Position numbers and translations under genes: made by a program. Below are positions 42,621 through 53,401 of a stretch of 64,000 nt of DNA, in pieces (position 1 is the stretch's first letter; the number at the start of each line of letters is the position of its first letter). The notes beneath the pieces were generated by a model. That model did not search any database, was not told where the DNA came from, and was given only the letters and a program-made list of their open reading frames with translations. Source of the stretch: Desulforhopalus singaporensis (GTDB lineage Bacteria > Desulfobacterota > Desulfobulbia > Desulfobulbales > Desulfocapsaceae); the NCBI RefSeq assembly GCF_900104445.1, contig NZ_FNJI01000008.1, positions 62,001 to 126,000 of the forward strand. The letters are read 5' to 3'.

Positions 42621-42846
42621 TTCTAACCACCAAGAATTTTGTTACGGGAAAAACACCCATGGCCTCAAACTGTTTGTTCCGGATCACGGAACGTTGCAGC
42701 TGCTGTTTAAGGTCGCTGGCCGCCGACGACACGCTGACATTACCTTTTTTTCGCAAGAGTTGGAAGACTAAAGTAATCCTTGGCGATGTGCGGCGATTAA
42801 TTACGACCGTTTCCGCTTTTTTATGAACTCTTATTGTTAACTTCAA
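42610..42846 (-). CDS. Small hypothetical protein coupled to the CXXC protein
   Basis: A 78-residue basic product read from TTG 42846: KLTIRVHKKAETVVINRRTS at the start and FEAMGVFPVTKFLVVRNEM at the end. No cysteines or membrane segments. Its stop lies inside the start of the dual-CXXC gene, the arrangement of translational coupling, which supports it as real. No ribosome site is obvious. I do not recognise the family. The rest of the 42276-43025 stretch holds only these two genes and a glmS leader hairpin. Confidence 0.5.
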   Translation of the reverse strand: MKLTIRVHKKAETVVINRRTSPRITLVFQLLRKKGNVSVSSAASDLKQQLQRSVIRNKQFEAMGVFPVTKFLVVRNEM

Positions 42847-42938
42847 CTGCTTGAATTAAATTTTAAAAACATTTAAATATCATGGTGTTTTCTCGTTGCC
42901 GCCGGAGAGTTTCGTCTTTGGGACAATCGATTTGGACG

Positions 42939-42962
42939 GCAGCCTGATGGCTGCAGGTTTTC
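42939..42962 (+). terminator. Possible leader hairpin before glmS
   Basis: GCAGCC (42939-42944) and GGCTGC (42949-42954) form a 6-bp stem with a TGAT tetraloop, followed by AGG and an interrupted T run. It lies about 70 bp before glmS and could be a leader terminator. No glmS-ribozyme core was recognised. Confidence 0.35.
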
Positions 42963-43025
42963 TTTTGCGACCGGATTTTGCCAGGTATCGGGTTTTGGAC
43001 CTGATAAACAGATAAAGAGGAAAAT

Positions 43026-44867
<1,842 letters not shown>

Positions 44868-44936
44868 CAGGGGCAGGTAACCGGGTACCTCTTATTATCT
44901 GGTGAAACTATAGCCCTATATCATGTTGATTCAGCT

Positions 44937-45593
44937 ATGACGACGAAAAAATGGAAAAATAAAGGTTGCCCTTTCGGTCGGTTACTGCAGTTCTGGCGGA
45001 AAACCCATGCCATGAGCCAGGAGGATCTGGCTCTGAAGGTCGGAGTATCGCGGTGACATATTGGATTTCTTGAAGTCGGCAGGGCGAAGCCGACCAAGGA
45101 TATGGTGGTGCGGATCGCCCAGGCTCTTGATTTCGGGAGCCGGGAGACCAGTTTTCTCTTGCGAGGGGCCGCATTTATGCTTTTTTCTTCCGGCAGGCAG
45201 ATGGATGCCGAAGAAGAAGAGTTTTTGCGCTACTCGCTGGCTATTGCGCTAAGACATCAGGACCCCAACCCGGCTTTCATCCTAGACGAGTTTTCTAACA
45301 TCAAGATGCTCAATAGAGCGGCTCTTCACTTTTTAAAAGAGCTGGTCAACCCGGAACTGCTGCAGAAACCTCTCAACCTGTTCCAGCTGGTCATGAAGGA
45401 CGATGGACTGCGTCCATATATCCTTCACTGGGAGGATATGGTCGCACTTCGCCTTCTGCACCTGTATCAGGAGATTCTTCTCAACGATCGCCCCGAGGAT
45501 AACCTGAAATTCACAAAATGCAAGCTTGAAACATCCCCTTCTGCCTTATTGAAAAAGAGTCATGTAGCTCCTTGTGCCTGGCAAAATAAATGA
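44937..45593 (+). pseudogene. XRE regulator with MmyB-like ligand domain, broken by a nonsense codon
   Basis: From ATG 44937 the frame gives an HTH domain (FGRLLQFWRKTHAMSQEDLA, LKVGVSR) and then TGA at 45055-45057. After it the same frame continues HIGFLEVGRAKPTKDMVV and a MmyB-like/PAS-type domain (NRAALHFLKELVNPELL, PLNLFQLVMKDDGLRPYI). Relatives carry Arg at the stop position (VSPRHLSFIE), so a CGA-to-TGA transition is the simplest cause; this is not a Cys site, so Sec is unlikely. The C terminus also looks short for the family. Confidence 0.7.
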
Positions 45594-46195
45594 TTTTCCA
45601 AGTGGTATGAAGCTGCAAATGATTGGTCGCGTGTAATCGCATAATCAACGGGTGCATAGCTAAAAAGTCCGATTCAAAAGTTATAATAGCTTGGCCGATT
45701 TTTCATAACAGTGCCGGTCACCGGTATATCTGATGCGAATCTTTCTCAGTCGCTGTTGGTTTTATCAAATATCATTCTGTGATAACAGTTACGTAAAATT
45801 CCCCCTCCCTTTTTTTTATTATTACCTGCCCCATCGACTTGACAGGGATGTCTCTGCCAATGTCCGCAGTCCCCGTATTATTTAAGAAAATATCGTTATT
45901 TTGCTATCTCCGAGGTAGTTGAGCAATGGTCGAAACCATTATAAGCTCCTGTTTGTCCGGTCGTATAACCTGATCGTATCTTAACGTAAAAAGGCATATG
46001 GAGGCGTCGCTAACGACCTATGTGGCCGGTATCCTGATTGTAATTTTTCAACCATACAGATGACGCCAATCACGGAAACAAGGGAGGGAATAATCTATCG
46101 ACATTGCTTATAGCACACCACAGCTCCCTGGGGGGCCATTACCCCCTCGAACATGGGTTATCAGAGGATCGTCAACAAACGAAGGAGAAAAGAGG
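45594..46195. other. Gene-free stretch before the broken porin
   Basis: About 600 bp with no convincing coding region on either strand. It contains a TTGACA (45839-45844) without a matching -10, and AT-rich patches. It probably holds the old promoter of the porin/symporter unit and shows no tRNA or repeat that I recognise. Confidence 0.5.
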
Positions 46196-47276
46196 ATGAA
46201 AAACGGTTTATTGGGAGAGAGGTTCTTGCTGACTGTTGCGGCAACCGCACTGGTACCGGTACTGACTGCAGGATCCGCCAGTGGTTTTCAGGTCGATTTG
46301 GGGTAGGAAGTTACTCTAGACTGTGACGTGGCTCTCAGCTATAGCGCAGGGTGGCGAGTAAAAGACCAGGATAGCAAACTGCTGGCCAATATCAATGGTG
46401 ATGATGGTAATCGCAGCTTTGATAAAGGGGATATGGTCAATAATCGCTGGTCTGCTGTTGTTGACATGGATTTGCAATATAAAAACGTTGTTGTTTTTGT
46501 AAGGCCCCGGGCGTTCTTCCACTTCGCCTATGACGGTACCAATGCGAACATTTCTCTGACCAATAACAACGGCCCGCAGTTTGGCGGTCCACTGTCCGCC
46601 AGCAACGAGTTTATGGAAGAAACCCAGAATCTGCATCGTGACAAGGCGGAAATACTAGATTTTTTCGGCTACGGCCTGTTTGAGCTGGGTGAACGTTTTT
46701 TTGATCTGCGGGTAGGGCAACAGATGGTCAGCTGGGGTGAGAGCCTGTATTTGCAAAACAGTGTATCGGCTGCCATGAGCCCAGTCGATGCGACCGCTGC
46801 CAACGTTCCCGGTACTGAGCTCAAGGAAATTTTTCTCCCGGTAACACAGATATATGGGCAGATGGACCTCTTGTCCAACCTCTACGGCGCAAGTGTCGGC
46901 ACTACTGTAGGAGATACCAATATCGGAGCGGAGGTGACCTACCGGCAGGACCTGCCCGTTTCGGTAACCGATCCTGTGAATCTGCTTGGATTCGGCTACA
47001 AGGATGCCGACGCGCTTCAACTCCAGGTTTCCGCAATTCATGTTTTTGGGACCAGTGCTCTGTGGGATAATTTGACCTTCATGGGCGAAGTCGGCGCAAA
47101 CAGGGTCTATAACTATGGCGACGACGAACTTTACAACGACCGGTTCGCATGGGGAGGATCAGCCAGTCTGTCTTTTGAGTATCTGGGGATATTGCCAGAA
47201 CTCAATCTTACCGTACCTGTCAGCTACAGGTTTAACCCCAATGGTGTTTCATCAGTTCCGGATAACCCTGACGGCG
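46196..47276 (+). pseudogene. DUF1302-like outer-membrane porin, nonsense and 3' deletion
   Basis: ATG 46196 follows GAAGGAGAAAAGAGG and starts a good signal peptide (LLTVAATALVPVLTAGSASG). After FQVDLG the frame meets TAG at 46304-46306 and then continues in the same frame with a porin-like, beta-rich sequence: LSYSAGWRVKD, VQQ-type RVGQQMVSWGESLYLQNSV, SPVDATAANVPGTELKEIFL. This pattern fits DUF1302 proteins, which are usually near 600 residues. Coding similarity ends near YRFNPNGVSS and the sequence then joins a symporter fragment in another frame. No functional product is expected. Confidence 0.7.
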
Positions 47277-47669
47277 GTGAAGGTGGTGGCTGTCTGGCAC
47301 AATATCGTGCCGGTTGTCGCGATGTCTTCAGCGGCAGCGCTGTTTTCATTTTTCTACCTTTTATACTTTGGCCGCCGGCAGGAACAATTCGGTTTTGAGA
47401 GATTTATCGGTCTCTTCGGGATGGGCTTTGGAACGGCTGCCAGCGGGCTTCTGCTGCTGAGGATAGTCGATCCCGATTATGAGACAACGGTGGCCACCGA
47501 AATTGGGCTGATGAACCTGCCGGTCATGATATTGGTCCCCCTCAGCTTTATCAGCTATACACTGCCCGAATTCGGGGCCGGCAAAGGGATGATCGTCTTG
47601 GTAGTCATGATTCTGGTCATGCTGATCCTGCTGAAGTCGTTGAAGATGTGGGGAAAAACTGCCTGGTAG
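47277..47669 (+). pseudogene. C-terminal fragment of a GltS-like sodium/glutamate symporter
   Basis: About 130 residues in a frame different from the porin: AVWHNIVPVVAMSSAAALFS, LLYFGRRQEQFGFERFIGLF, TAASGLLLLRIVDPDYETTV and a hydrophobic end KSLKMWGKTAW. These match the C-terminal third of GltS-type symporters. The first two-thirds of the gene are missing, removed together with the porin 3' end by a deletion at about 47270-47280. There is no start codon or ribosome site of its own. Confidence 0.7.
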
Positions 47670-47767
47670 ATGACAATGAACCAAAAGGTCGCCACGCCTG
47701 CCACCTCCAGGGGGTAAAAATGGTCAACTACTAACCTGGCACTTATAAAAGAAGGATAACCGCAGAA

Positions 47768-49423
47768 ATGAAAACCGACTCGAAACCTACTATTTTTACG
47801 GCAAAAAAGATAATAACCATGAATCCGGTCGTCCCCGAGGCCGCCGCCGTTGCTGTCCGGGGCGACCGGATTCTTGCGGTGGGTGCTCCAGACGAACTGA
47901 AAGGGTGGGGGGAACATGTAATCGACGAGACATTCAAGGATAAGATCCTGACACCCGGTTTTGTGGAGGCGCACAGCCACGTGCTCGAAGGAATATTGTG
48001 GATGTTTCCCTACGTCGGTTTTTTCGATCGGCGCGACCCGGACGGCAGGGTATGGCAGGGGTGCAGGGACCTGGATGCGTTGAGCAGGAGATTGAAGGAG
48101 CTGGAGACTGAATTGGCTAGTGCTGATGAACCGCTTGTTGTGTGGGGGGTCGATCCCTTATATTTCGCAGGAGACCGGCTGACAGCGACCAACCTCGACG
48201 TGATATCGACAACCCGGCCCATTTTTGTTTTGCACGCCAGCGGACATCTGGCAACCGTCAACACCGCGCTTATGAATCAGCAGGGAATCGATGAAAAAAC
48301 CGATGTCGTAGGGGTGGCTAAGGGAGCTGACAACAAGCCGACGGGTGAACTGCAGGAGCTCAAGGCAATAATGCTGGCCGGGGACTTCCTGCAGCAAGTG
48401 ATCGGCTCTTATCGTTCGCCAAAAGCATGGCATAATTTCGGCCGGCTGGCAAACAATGTGGGGTGTACCACCATCACCGATCTTGGATTTTTAAATCTTG
48501 ATGACGATGCTGTGGAGCTGCTCAGGTCGGTAGTCGACACCCCGGATTATCCGGTGCGGGTCACGGTTTTATATTCACTTGTAGGACAATCGGAGGCAGA
48601 TCTGGACGAGGTCGCCGAATATGTTGCGGCCCAGGCAAAACGGAGTTCAGAAAAGTTGCACCTGGGGCAGGTAAAATTAGTGCTCGACGGTTCCATTCAG
48701 GGATTTACGGCACGGTTGAGACCGCCGGGGTATTACGGCAGAAACGACAACGGTATATGGACGAGCCCCCCGGAAAAGTGTTTTGATACCCTGTTGCCGT
48801 TTCACAAGAAAGGAGTGACCGTTCATTGTCATTGCAACGGAGATGAGGCGGTTGATGTATTTCTCAATGCGGTTGAACAGGCGCAGGCCGAGTACTACCG
48901 GCCCGATATCAGGCACACCGTGCAGCATTGCCAGCTGGCCACCATAGATCAGTACCAGCGCATGGCTGCGCTGGGGGTTTGTGCCAATATATTTACCAAC
49001 CATCTTTTCTACTGGGGGGATCAGCACGTGGCCGCCACGGTGGGTCCGGACAGGGCTATGCGCATGGAGGCATGCGCAACAGCCAAACTCCATAACATTC
49101 ACTTTTCCCTGCACAGTGACGCGCCGGTTACGCCCCTGGGACAGCTGCATACCGCATGGTGCGCGGTAAACAGGCTCACTTCTTCCGGTCGCACCCTCGG
49201 CGAGTATGAAAAAATCTCTGTATACGATGCCCTTTATGCCGTCACTCTGGACGGTGCCTATACTCTCGGGCTGGACCGGGAGCTGGGGTCCATCGAACCG
49301 GGAAAACTTGCTGATTTTACGGTTTTTGAAGAAGATCCCCTGGCGGTCGATCCGGCCCGGTTAAAGGATATAGGGGTGTGGGGGACGGTCCTTGGTGGGA
49401 AGGTGATTCCTGCAGCAAAATAA
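47768..49423 (+). CDS. YtcJ-type amidohydrolase
   Basis: A 551-residue metal-dependent hydrolase of the amidohydrolase superfamily, YtcJ/amidohydrolase-3 group. It has an N-terminal beta-sandwich (IFTAKKIITMNP), the metal motif ILTPGFVEAHSHVLEG (HxH), GVTVHCHCNGDEAVDVFL, a later QHCQL His and the final metal Asp region HFSLHSDAPVTPL, and ends with GSIEPGKLADFTVFEEDPL. The substrate is unknown. It follows a broken porin and symporter, which may once have imported its substrate, so it may now be an orphan though still open. Confidence 0.88.
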   Translation: MKTDSKPTIFTAKKIITMNPVVPEAAAVAVRGDRILAVGAPDELKGWGEHVIDETFKDKILTPGFVEAHSHVLEGILWMFPYVGFFDRRDPDGRVWQGCRDLDALSRRLKELETELASADEPLVVWGVDPLYFAGDRLTATNLDVISTTRPIFVLHASGHLATVNTALMNQQGIDEKTDVVGVAKGADNKPTGELQELKAIMLAGDFLQQVIGSYRSPKAWHNFGRLANNVGCTTITDLGFLNLDDDAVELLRSVVDTPDYPVRVTVLYSLVGQSEADLDEVAEYVAAQAKRSSEKLHLGQVKLVLDGSIQGFTARLRPPGYYGRNDNGIWTSPPEKCFDTLLPFHKKGVTVHCHCNGDEAVDVFLNAVEQAQAEYYRPDIRHTVQHCQLATIDQYQRMAALGVCANIFTNHLFYWGDQHVAATVGPDRAMRMEACATAKLHNIHFSLHSDAPVTPLGQLHTAWCAVNRLTSSGRTLGEYEKISVYDALYAVTLDGAYTLGLDRELGSIEPGKLADFTVFEEDPLAVDPARLKDIGVWGTVLGGKVIPAAK

Positions 49424-49471
49424 TATCTTGCGAGGAATTGTTTACGTGAAATCAAGATAAAATAATCCGGA

Positions 49472-50125
49472 TCAGATCCGGGTGATCTCAACGGGGGTAA
49501 GCCCGGCCATTTTTTCCGGATCGAGGATAAACTCTTTTCTGTCTTCGTTTTCCAGGTAAACCAGGATGTCCTGCACGGTGACCTCGATCGCAAAAACGGT
49601 TCCTCCGCCGAGCGACTTGTCCGCCCACCGGTTGAGAATCCATTGCACCTCGTTTTTATCAACAGTCCAGCTGTGTCCCCTGGCGATACCGGTTACCGAA
49701 CCGCGATACCCGGTCAGTTTGGCGACCGGCGGTGTACCACCTTGTCTTGCGAGCAATTCTCTGTCGCAGCGTAACAACAGCATTTTCCACGTATCATAGT
49801 CACCGCTGGTCACAAAAGGAGTGTTGCCCCGATAGTAGAGCTCCAGAACGGTCGGTTCCAGAAGCCCAGCCTGCTTGAACTGTTCCAGATTGTTGATTAC
49901 AAATTTGACATGTTCCAGCGGGTTGAGGATCCTCATGGCCGCCGCCGGATCATTCTCGTTGGTGAGCCTGGCGAGTATCTCCATGATTTTAACCTGTTGC
50001 ATCTCCTCGTGGCGCTGCTGCATCTTCTCGTTGGCAAAAGTCCCGGTAAAATCATCGGGAGGATGGAGAAAGCGGATGTTGTCAAGGTTCCAGCCCGTGT
50101 CTTTACTAGGGTTGAGTGTCTTCAT
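49472..50125 (-). CDS. Hypothetical protein following the Epd-like gene
   Basis: 217 residues from ATG 50125, which has AGGA upstream; the frame continues further upstream into the neighbouring gene but that part is a shadow. It is a soluble protein: a His/Gln/Glu-rich helix near 35-50 (NEKMQQRHEEMQQVKIMEIL), WKMLLLRCDRELLARQGGTP, and a C-terminal segment VEVTVQDILVYLE-like rich in acidic residues. No motif recognised. It begins 46 bp after the dehydrogenase stop and likely shares its transcript. Confidence 0.75.
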   Translation of the reverse strand: MKTLNPSKDTGWNLDNIRFLHPPDDFTGTFANEKMQQRHEEMQQVKIMEILARLTNENDPAAAMRILNPLEHVKFVINNLEQFKQAGLLEPTVLELYYRGNTPFVTSGDYDTWKMLLLRCDRELLARQGGTPPVAKLTGYRGSVTGIARGHSWTVDKNEVQWILNRWADKSLGGGTVFAIEVTVQDILVYLENEDRKEFILDPEKMAGLTPVEITRI

Positions 50126-50171
50126 GTGGTGTCCTGTAAAATGGGGTGAAGTTATTGTGTATGCGCCGTCG

Positions 50172-51185
50172 TTAAAGTTTGAGCCATCTGTTGGCAACGT
50201 CCAGCATCCTGCTGGCAAAGCCCCACTCGTTATCAAACCAGCAAAACAGCTTGACCAGCCGGTCACAGCAGACCTTGGTCTGGGTTCCGTCGATGACGCA
50301 GGAGCGGGGGTCGGTATTGAAGTCCACTGACGCATGAGGCTCTTCAGTAAAGCCTGCCAGGCCGTGCAGATCGTTTTCGCACTCGTGTTGCAGCAGTTGA
50401 TTGAGTGCCCCCGCCGAAGTTGGCCGTTTGAGGTTTATCGACAAGTCCATCGCAGAAACATTTATGGTGGGCACCCGCACGTGCAGACACTCAAACCGTC
50501 CGGTGAGGTGCGGCAACAGGCGATTAATACCCTTTGCCAGGCCAGTGTCGACGGGGATAATGGAATGCAGCGCGCTCCTGGTCAGCCTGAGGTTGGTATG
50601 GTGATAGCTGTCGATGACCGGCTGGTCGTTCATTGCCGAATGAATCGTGGTTGTGGTGCCGCATTCAATACCGTATTCACGATCAAGTATATTGAGGATG
50701 GGTACGATACAGTTGGTCGTGCACGAGGCGTTGGAAACAACAGTATGGTGTGGCAGAAGCTCTTTCTCGTTGAATCCATAGACGATTGTGGCATCCACTT
50801 CCGAACTCATGGGGTGTGAGACCAGAATTTTTCTGGCCCCGCTGGCTACATGTATATCTGCGGTCCCACGATCGTCAAAAGTTCCTGAACACTCAAACAG
50901 AAGATCTATGCCAAGTTCTTTCCAGGGGAGTTTTGCGGGGTCTTTCTCGCTGATAATTTTGACCCGGTCGTCACCTATATAGAGGGTGTTGCCCTCAAAT
51001 CGAAGAGGATACGGGAAACGGCCGTGGGTGGTGTCGTATCTTGTCAGATAGGTAAGGGTTTCAATATCGGCAAGCTCGTTTATGGCTATGATGGAAAATT
51101 CCGAGCGGTACGGGCTTGAATAGACAGCCCGCAGGACAGACTGGCCGATCCTGCCGTATCCGTTGATTGCAACTTTGTAGCTCAT
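50172..51185 (-). CDS. GAPDH-family dehydrogenase, erythrose-4-phosphate dehydrogenase-like
   Basis: 337 residues from ATG 51185. NAD-binding start YKVAINGYGRIGQSVLRAVY, active-site Cys in VSNASCTTNCIVPILN, and the C-terminal DNEWGFASRMLD. Several segments are closer to E. coli Epd than to GapA: NELADIETLTYLTRYDTTHG, HSAMNDQPVIDSYHH and VDGTQTKV. The role may be pyridoxal-phosphate synthesis (erythrose-4-phosphate oxidation) or a second GAPDH. There is no clear ribosome site before the ATG; a TTG at 51233 is an alternative start. Confidence 0.88.
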   Translation of the reverse strand: MSYKVAINGYGRIGQSVLRAVYSSPYRSEFSIIAINELADIETLTYLTRYDTTHGRFPYPLRFEGNTLYIGDDRVKIISEKDPAKLPWKELGIDLLFECSGTFDDRGTADIHVASGARKILVSHPMSSEVDATIVYGFNEKELLPHHTVVSNASCTTNCIVPILNILDREYGIECGTTTTIHSAMNDQPVIDSYHHTNLRLTRSALHSIIPVDTGLAKGINRLLPHLTGRFECLHVRVPTINVSAMDLSINLKRPTSAGALNQLLQHECENDLHGLAGFTEEPHASVDFNTDPRSCVIDGTQTKVCCDRLVKLFCWFDNEWGFASRMLDVANRWLKL

Positions 51186-51545
51186 AGGGTGAAAATTGGT
51201 TGGATTGGTTTGTTGACTTGGCCCGGCAGTCAAAGTCCTGGCCGGTTACATCTCTCACACGTTACAGTCCGCAACATATATTTTTCCCCGCAGTAACTGC
51301 GGCTGCGATGTTTTTTGGCTGCAACAGGTATCATTACAGCGATTGGGTGCAATTAACAACCGCAGATTTCAGGAAAAGGTGTGTATCGGGAAAAAAAGGG
51401 TGGATGGGGGGAGTCGCCGGTGAACAGTTTTCCCTGGAACCTTAAGCGACAGGTAGAAAAATAAATCGATTCCGGGTAATACAAAGGATGCTTCACAACA
51501 TTGCCGCTAACTTATCAATTCAACAAACCAGAGACGGGAGAGAAA
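51186..51545. other. Divergent intergenic region, Epd-like gene / cobO
   Basis: About 360 bp between divergent genes. It must hold both promoters. I see a small GCAG/CTGC hairpin near 51290 but no B12-box or other riboswitch signature, so cobO does not appear to have the riboswitch that controls cobI. Confidence 0.5.
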
Positions 51546-52067
51546 ATGGAAGCGGAAGGCCGCATAATCATAAATACCGGAGACGGTAAAGGAAAAACAA
51601 CGGCAGCCCTCGGGACAGCCTTCAGGGCGCTTGGACACGATAAAAAAGTATGTGTTATTCAGTTCCTCAAGGGAAAAGGTAGATATGGAGAACGGATAAT
51701 GGCGGAACGGCTGCCAAATCTGGACTGGCATATCTGCGGCAAAGGATTTGTTTTTATGAAAGAGAATCTTGAGGAAGACCGCAGGGTGGCAAGAGAGGGG
51801 TTTGAAACTGCAAAACGCTGTATTCTCAGTGACCAGTATGATCTGGTTATTCTCGATGAGATCACCTATCTGCCGTTGTACGATTTTCTCGACGTGGAGG
51901 AAATCGTCGAACTCATACGCAACAAGCCCAGGCGGTTATCCCTTATTCTTACCGGAAGGGACGCTGACCCCAAACTGGTGGAACTCGCCGATACCGTGTC
52001 CGTCATGGAACCGTTGAAGCACGCTTACAAGCAGGGAATAAAAGCGCAGAAAGGTATAGAATTCTGA
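51546..52067 (+). CDS. cobO: Cob(I)yrinic acid a,c-diamide adenosyltransferase (CobA/CobO type)
   Basis: Attaches the 5'-deoxyadenosyl group to cobalt. 173 residues from ATG 51546, preceded by GGGAGAG. P-loop INTGDGKGKTTAALGTAFRA, VIQFLKGKGRYGE, and Walker B-like YDLVILDEITYLPLYDF are all as in the CobA family. It is placed 20 kb from the rest of the B12 genes, 48 bp before a CoA-transferase with which it may be cotranscribed. Confidence 0.94.
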   Translation: MEAEGRIIINTGDGKGKTTAALGTAFRALGHDKKVCVIQFLKGKGRYGERIMAERLPNLDWHICGKGFVFMKENLEEDRRVAREGFETAKRCILSDQYDLVILDEITYLPLYDFLDVEEIVELIRNKPRRLSLILTGRDADPKLVELADTVSVMEPLKHAYKQGIKAQKGIEF

Positions 52068-52115
52068 CAACAGCGGGCGCGAACTTCACAGCAACACATT
52101 TTGCGGAGAAAAAAA

Positions 52116-53273
52116 ATGATGAACAAGGGGGTGCTGGAAAATATTTTGGTTCTCGATCTGTCACGGATGCTGCCCGGGCCGTACTGCTCGATGATTCTCG
52201 CCGATCACGGCGCAGAGGTGATTGCCATAGAGAGTTCTCGTTTTCAGGAGGATGGCCTCTTTTTTAACGACCTGAACCGAAACAAGCAACATATGTCGCT
52301 TAACCTGAAGTCGGCAAAGGGGGCGGAGATTTTTTTTGAGCTCGCCAAAAAGGCCGATGTGATTCTCGAGGGTTTTCGTCCGGGAGTGGTAAAAAGACTC
52401 GGGGTAGACTACGAATCGATACGGCAGGTAAATCCCGGGATAGTGTACTGCTCGATCAGCGGCTACGGCCAGACCGGGCCGAAGAGTCAGGAGGTCGGCC
52501 ACGATGTCAACTATCTGAGCAGTGCCGGACTGCTCGACTTGATCGGTGAAAAAGACCGGCCGCCCGCTATTCCAGGGATCCAGATCGCGGATATTGCCGG
52601 AGGCAGCATGAATGCGGTTATCGGGATTCTGCTCGCACTTCTGGACCGGGAAAAAAGCGGCAAGGGGCAGCATATCGATATCTCCATGACCGACGGAGTC
52701 CTCGGGTTTCTCTCGCTGCCCTATTATTTCAGCAGAGCAACGGGCAACCAACCCGAAAGGGCGGACGGTATGCTTTCGCACCGATACGGATGCTATAACA
52801 CCTACCGGACCGAAGATGGTAAATATGTGGCAATCGGGGCAGTTGAGCACCGGTTCTGGGCCAGGCTCTGCGCCATTTTGGAGCTGGATCATTTCACCAA
52901 TCTGCAATATGACGAAAAGCGGCGGACCGAGATTATTGCTAAGCTGCGAAAAATTTTCAGCTCCAAAGCCCAGAAGGAGTGGGAAAGGATACTGGGCGGT
53001 GAAGATGTCTGCTTTTCCTGTATAAGGACAATGGACGAGGTGTTCACCTGTGACCTGTTTATCGACAGGGGGATGATCCAGTCCTACGGGTCTGAAGACG
53101 GTGAATCCGATACGGCCCGGTACGGGTTCGGCATCCCCGTCAAGCTGAGCAGAACCCCCGGGGCAATAAGGAGTAATCCCTGCGGCTTCGGTGTCCACAC
53201 CGAACAGATCCTGCAGGAGCTGGGATATGACGAAGATGAAATTGAAACTTTCAGGCAAAGTGGCGTTATATGA
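52116..53273 (+). CDS. CaiB/BaiF family (family III) CoA-transferase
   Basis: About 385 residues. N-terminal VLDLSRMLPGPYCSMILADHG and EVIAIES, LNLKSAKGAEIFFELAKKAD, and the catalytic Asp in PGIQIADIAGGSMNAVIGIL, then QHIDISMTDGVLGFL. Members move CoA between acids or racemise 2-methylacyl-CoAs; the substrate is not readable. ATG 52116 or 52119 follows GCGGAG. It sits after cobO. Adenosyl-B12 mutases often use methylmalonyl-CoA-type substrates, but the link is only suggestive. Confidence 0.9.
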   Translation: MMNKGVLENILVLDLSRMLPGPYCSMILADHGAEVIAIESSRFQEDGLFFNDLNRNKQHMSLNLKSAKGAEIFFELAKKADVILEGFRPGVVKRLGVDYESIRQVNPGIVYCSISGYGQTGPKSQEVGHDVNYLSSAGLLDLIGEKDRPPAIPGIQIADIAGGSMNAVIGILLALLDREKSGKGQHIDISMTDGVLGFLSLPYYFSRATGNQPERADGMLSHRYGCYNTYRTEDGKYVAIGAVEHRFWARLCAILELDHFTNLQYDEKRRTEIIAKLRKIFSSKAQKEWERILGGEDVCFSCIRTMDEVFTCDLFIDRGMIQSYGSEDGESDTARYGFGIPVKLSRTPGAIRSNPCGFGVHTEQILQELGYDEDEIETFRQSGVI

Positions 53274-53401
53274 GTTTTTTTGCAGATTGCAGCTGTGACA
53301 GCGGTTGTCTCTTTACCTTTCTGTGCATACAAGTTTACAGCGGACTTTGATAATGGTCCCGACTCGACTTTTCAACGAAACAGAGGAAAAGGAGGTATCC
53401 T

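Noticed and set aside
42847-43025. glmS ribozyme
   Set aside because: The leader lacks the ribozyme core and pseudoknot sequences; only a small hairpin is visible.
45055-45057. Selenocysteine reading of the TGA in the XRE regulator
   Set aside because: Relatives have Arg, not Cys, at this position, and I saw no SECIS-like stem-loop at the right distance.
51186-51545. Second cobalamin riboswitch before cobO
   Set aside because: No B12 box or GAAGACCTGCC-type block is present.
52161-53258. 365-codon minus-strand open frame
   Set aside because: Antisense shadow of the CaiB/BaiF CoA-transferase, which has all its conserved motifs.
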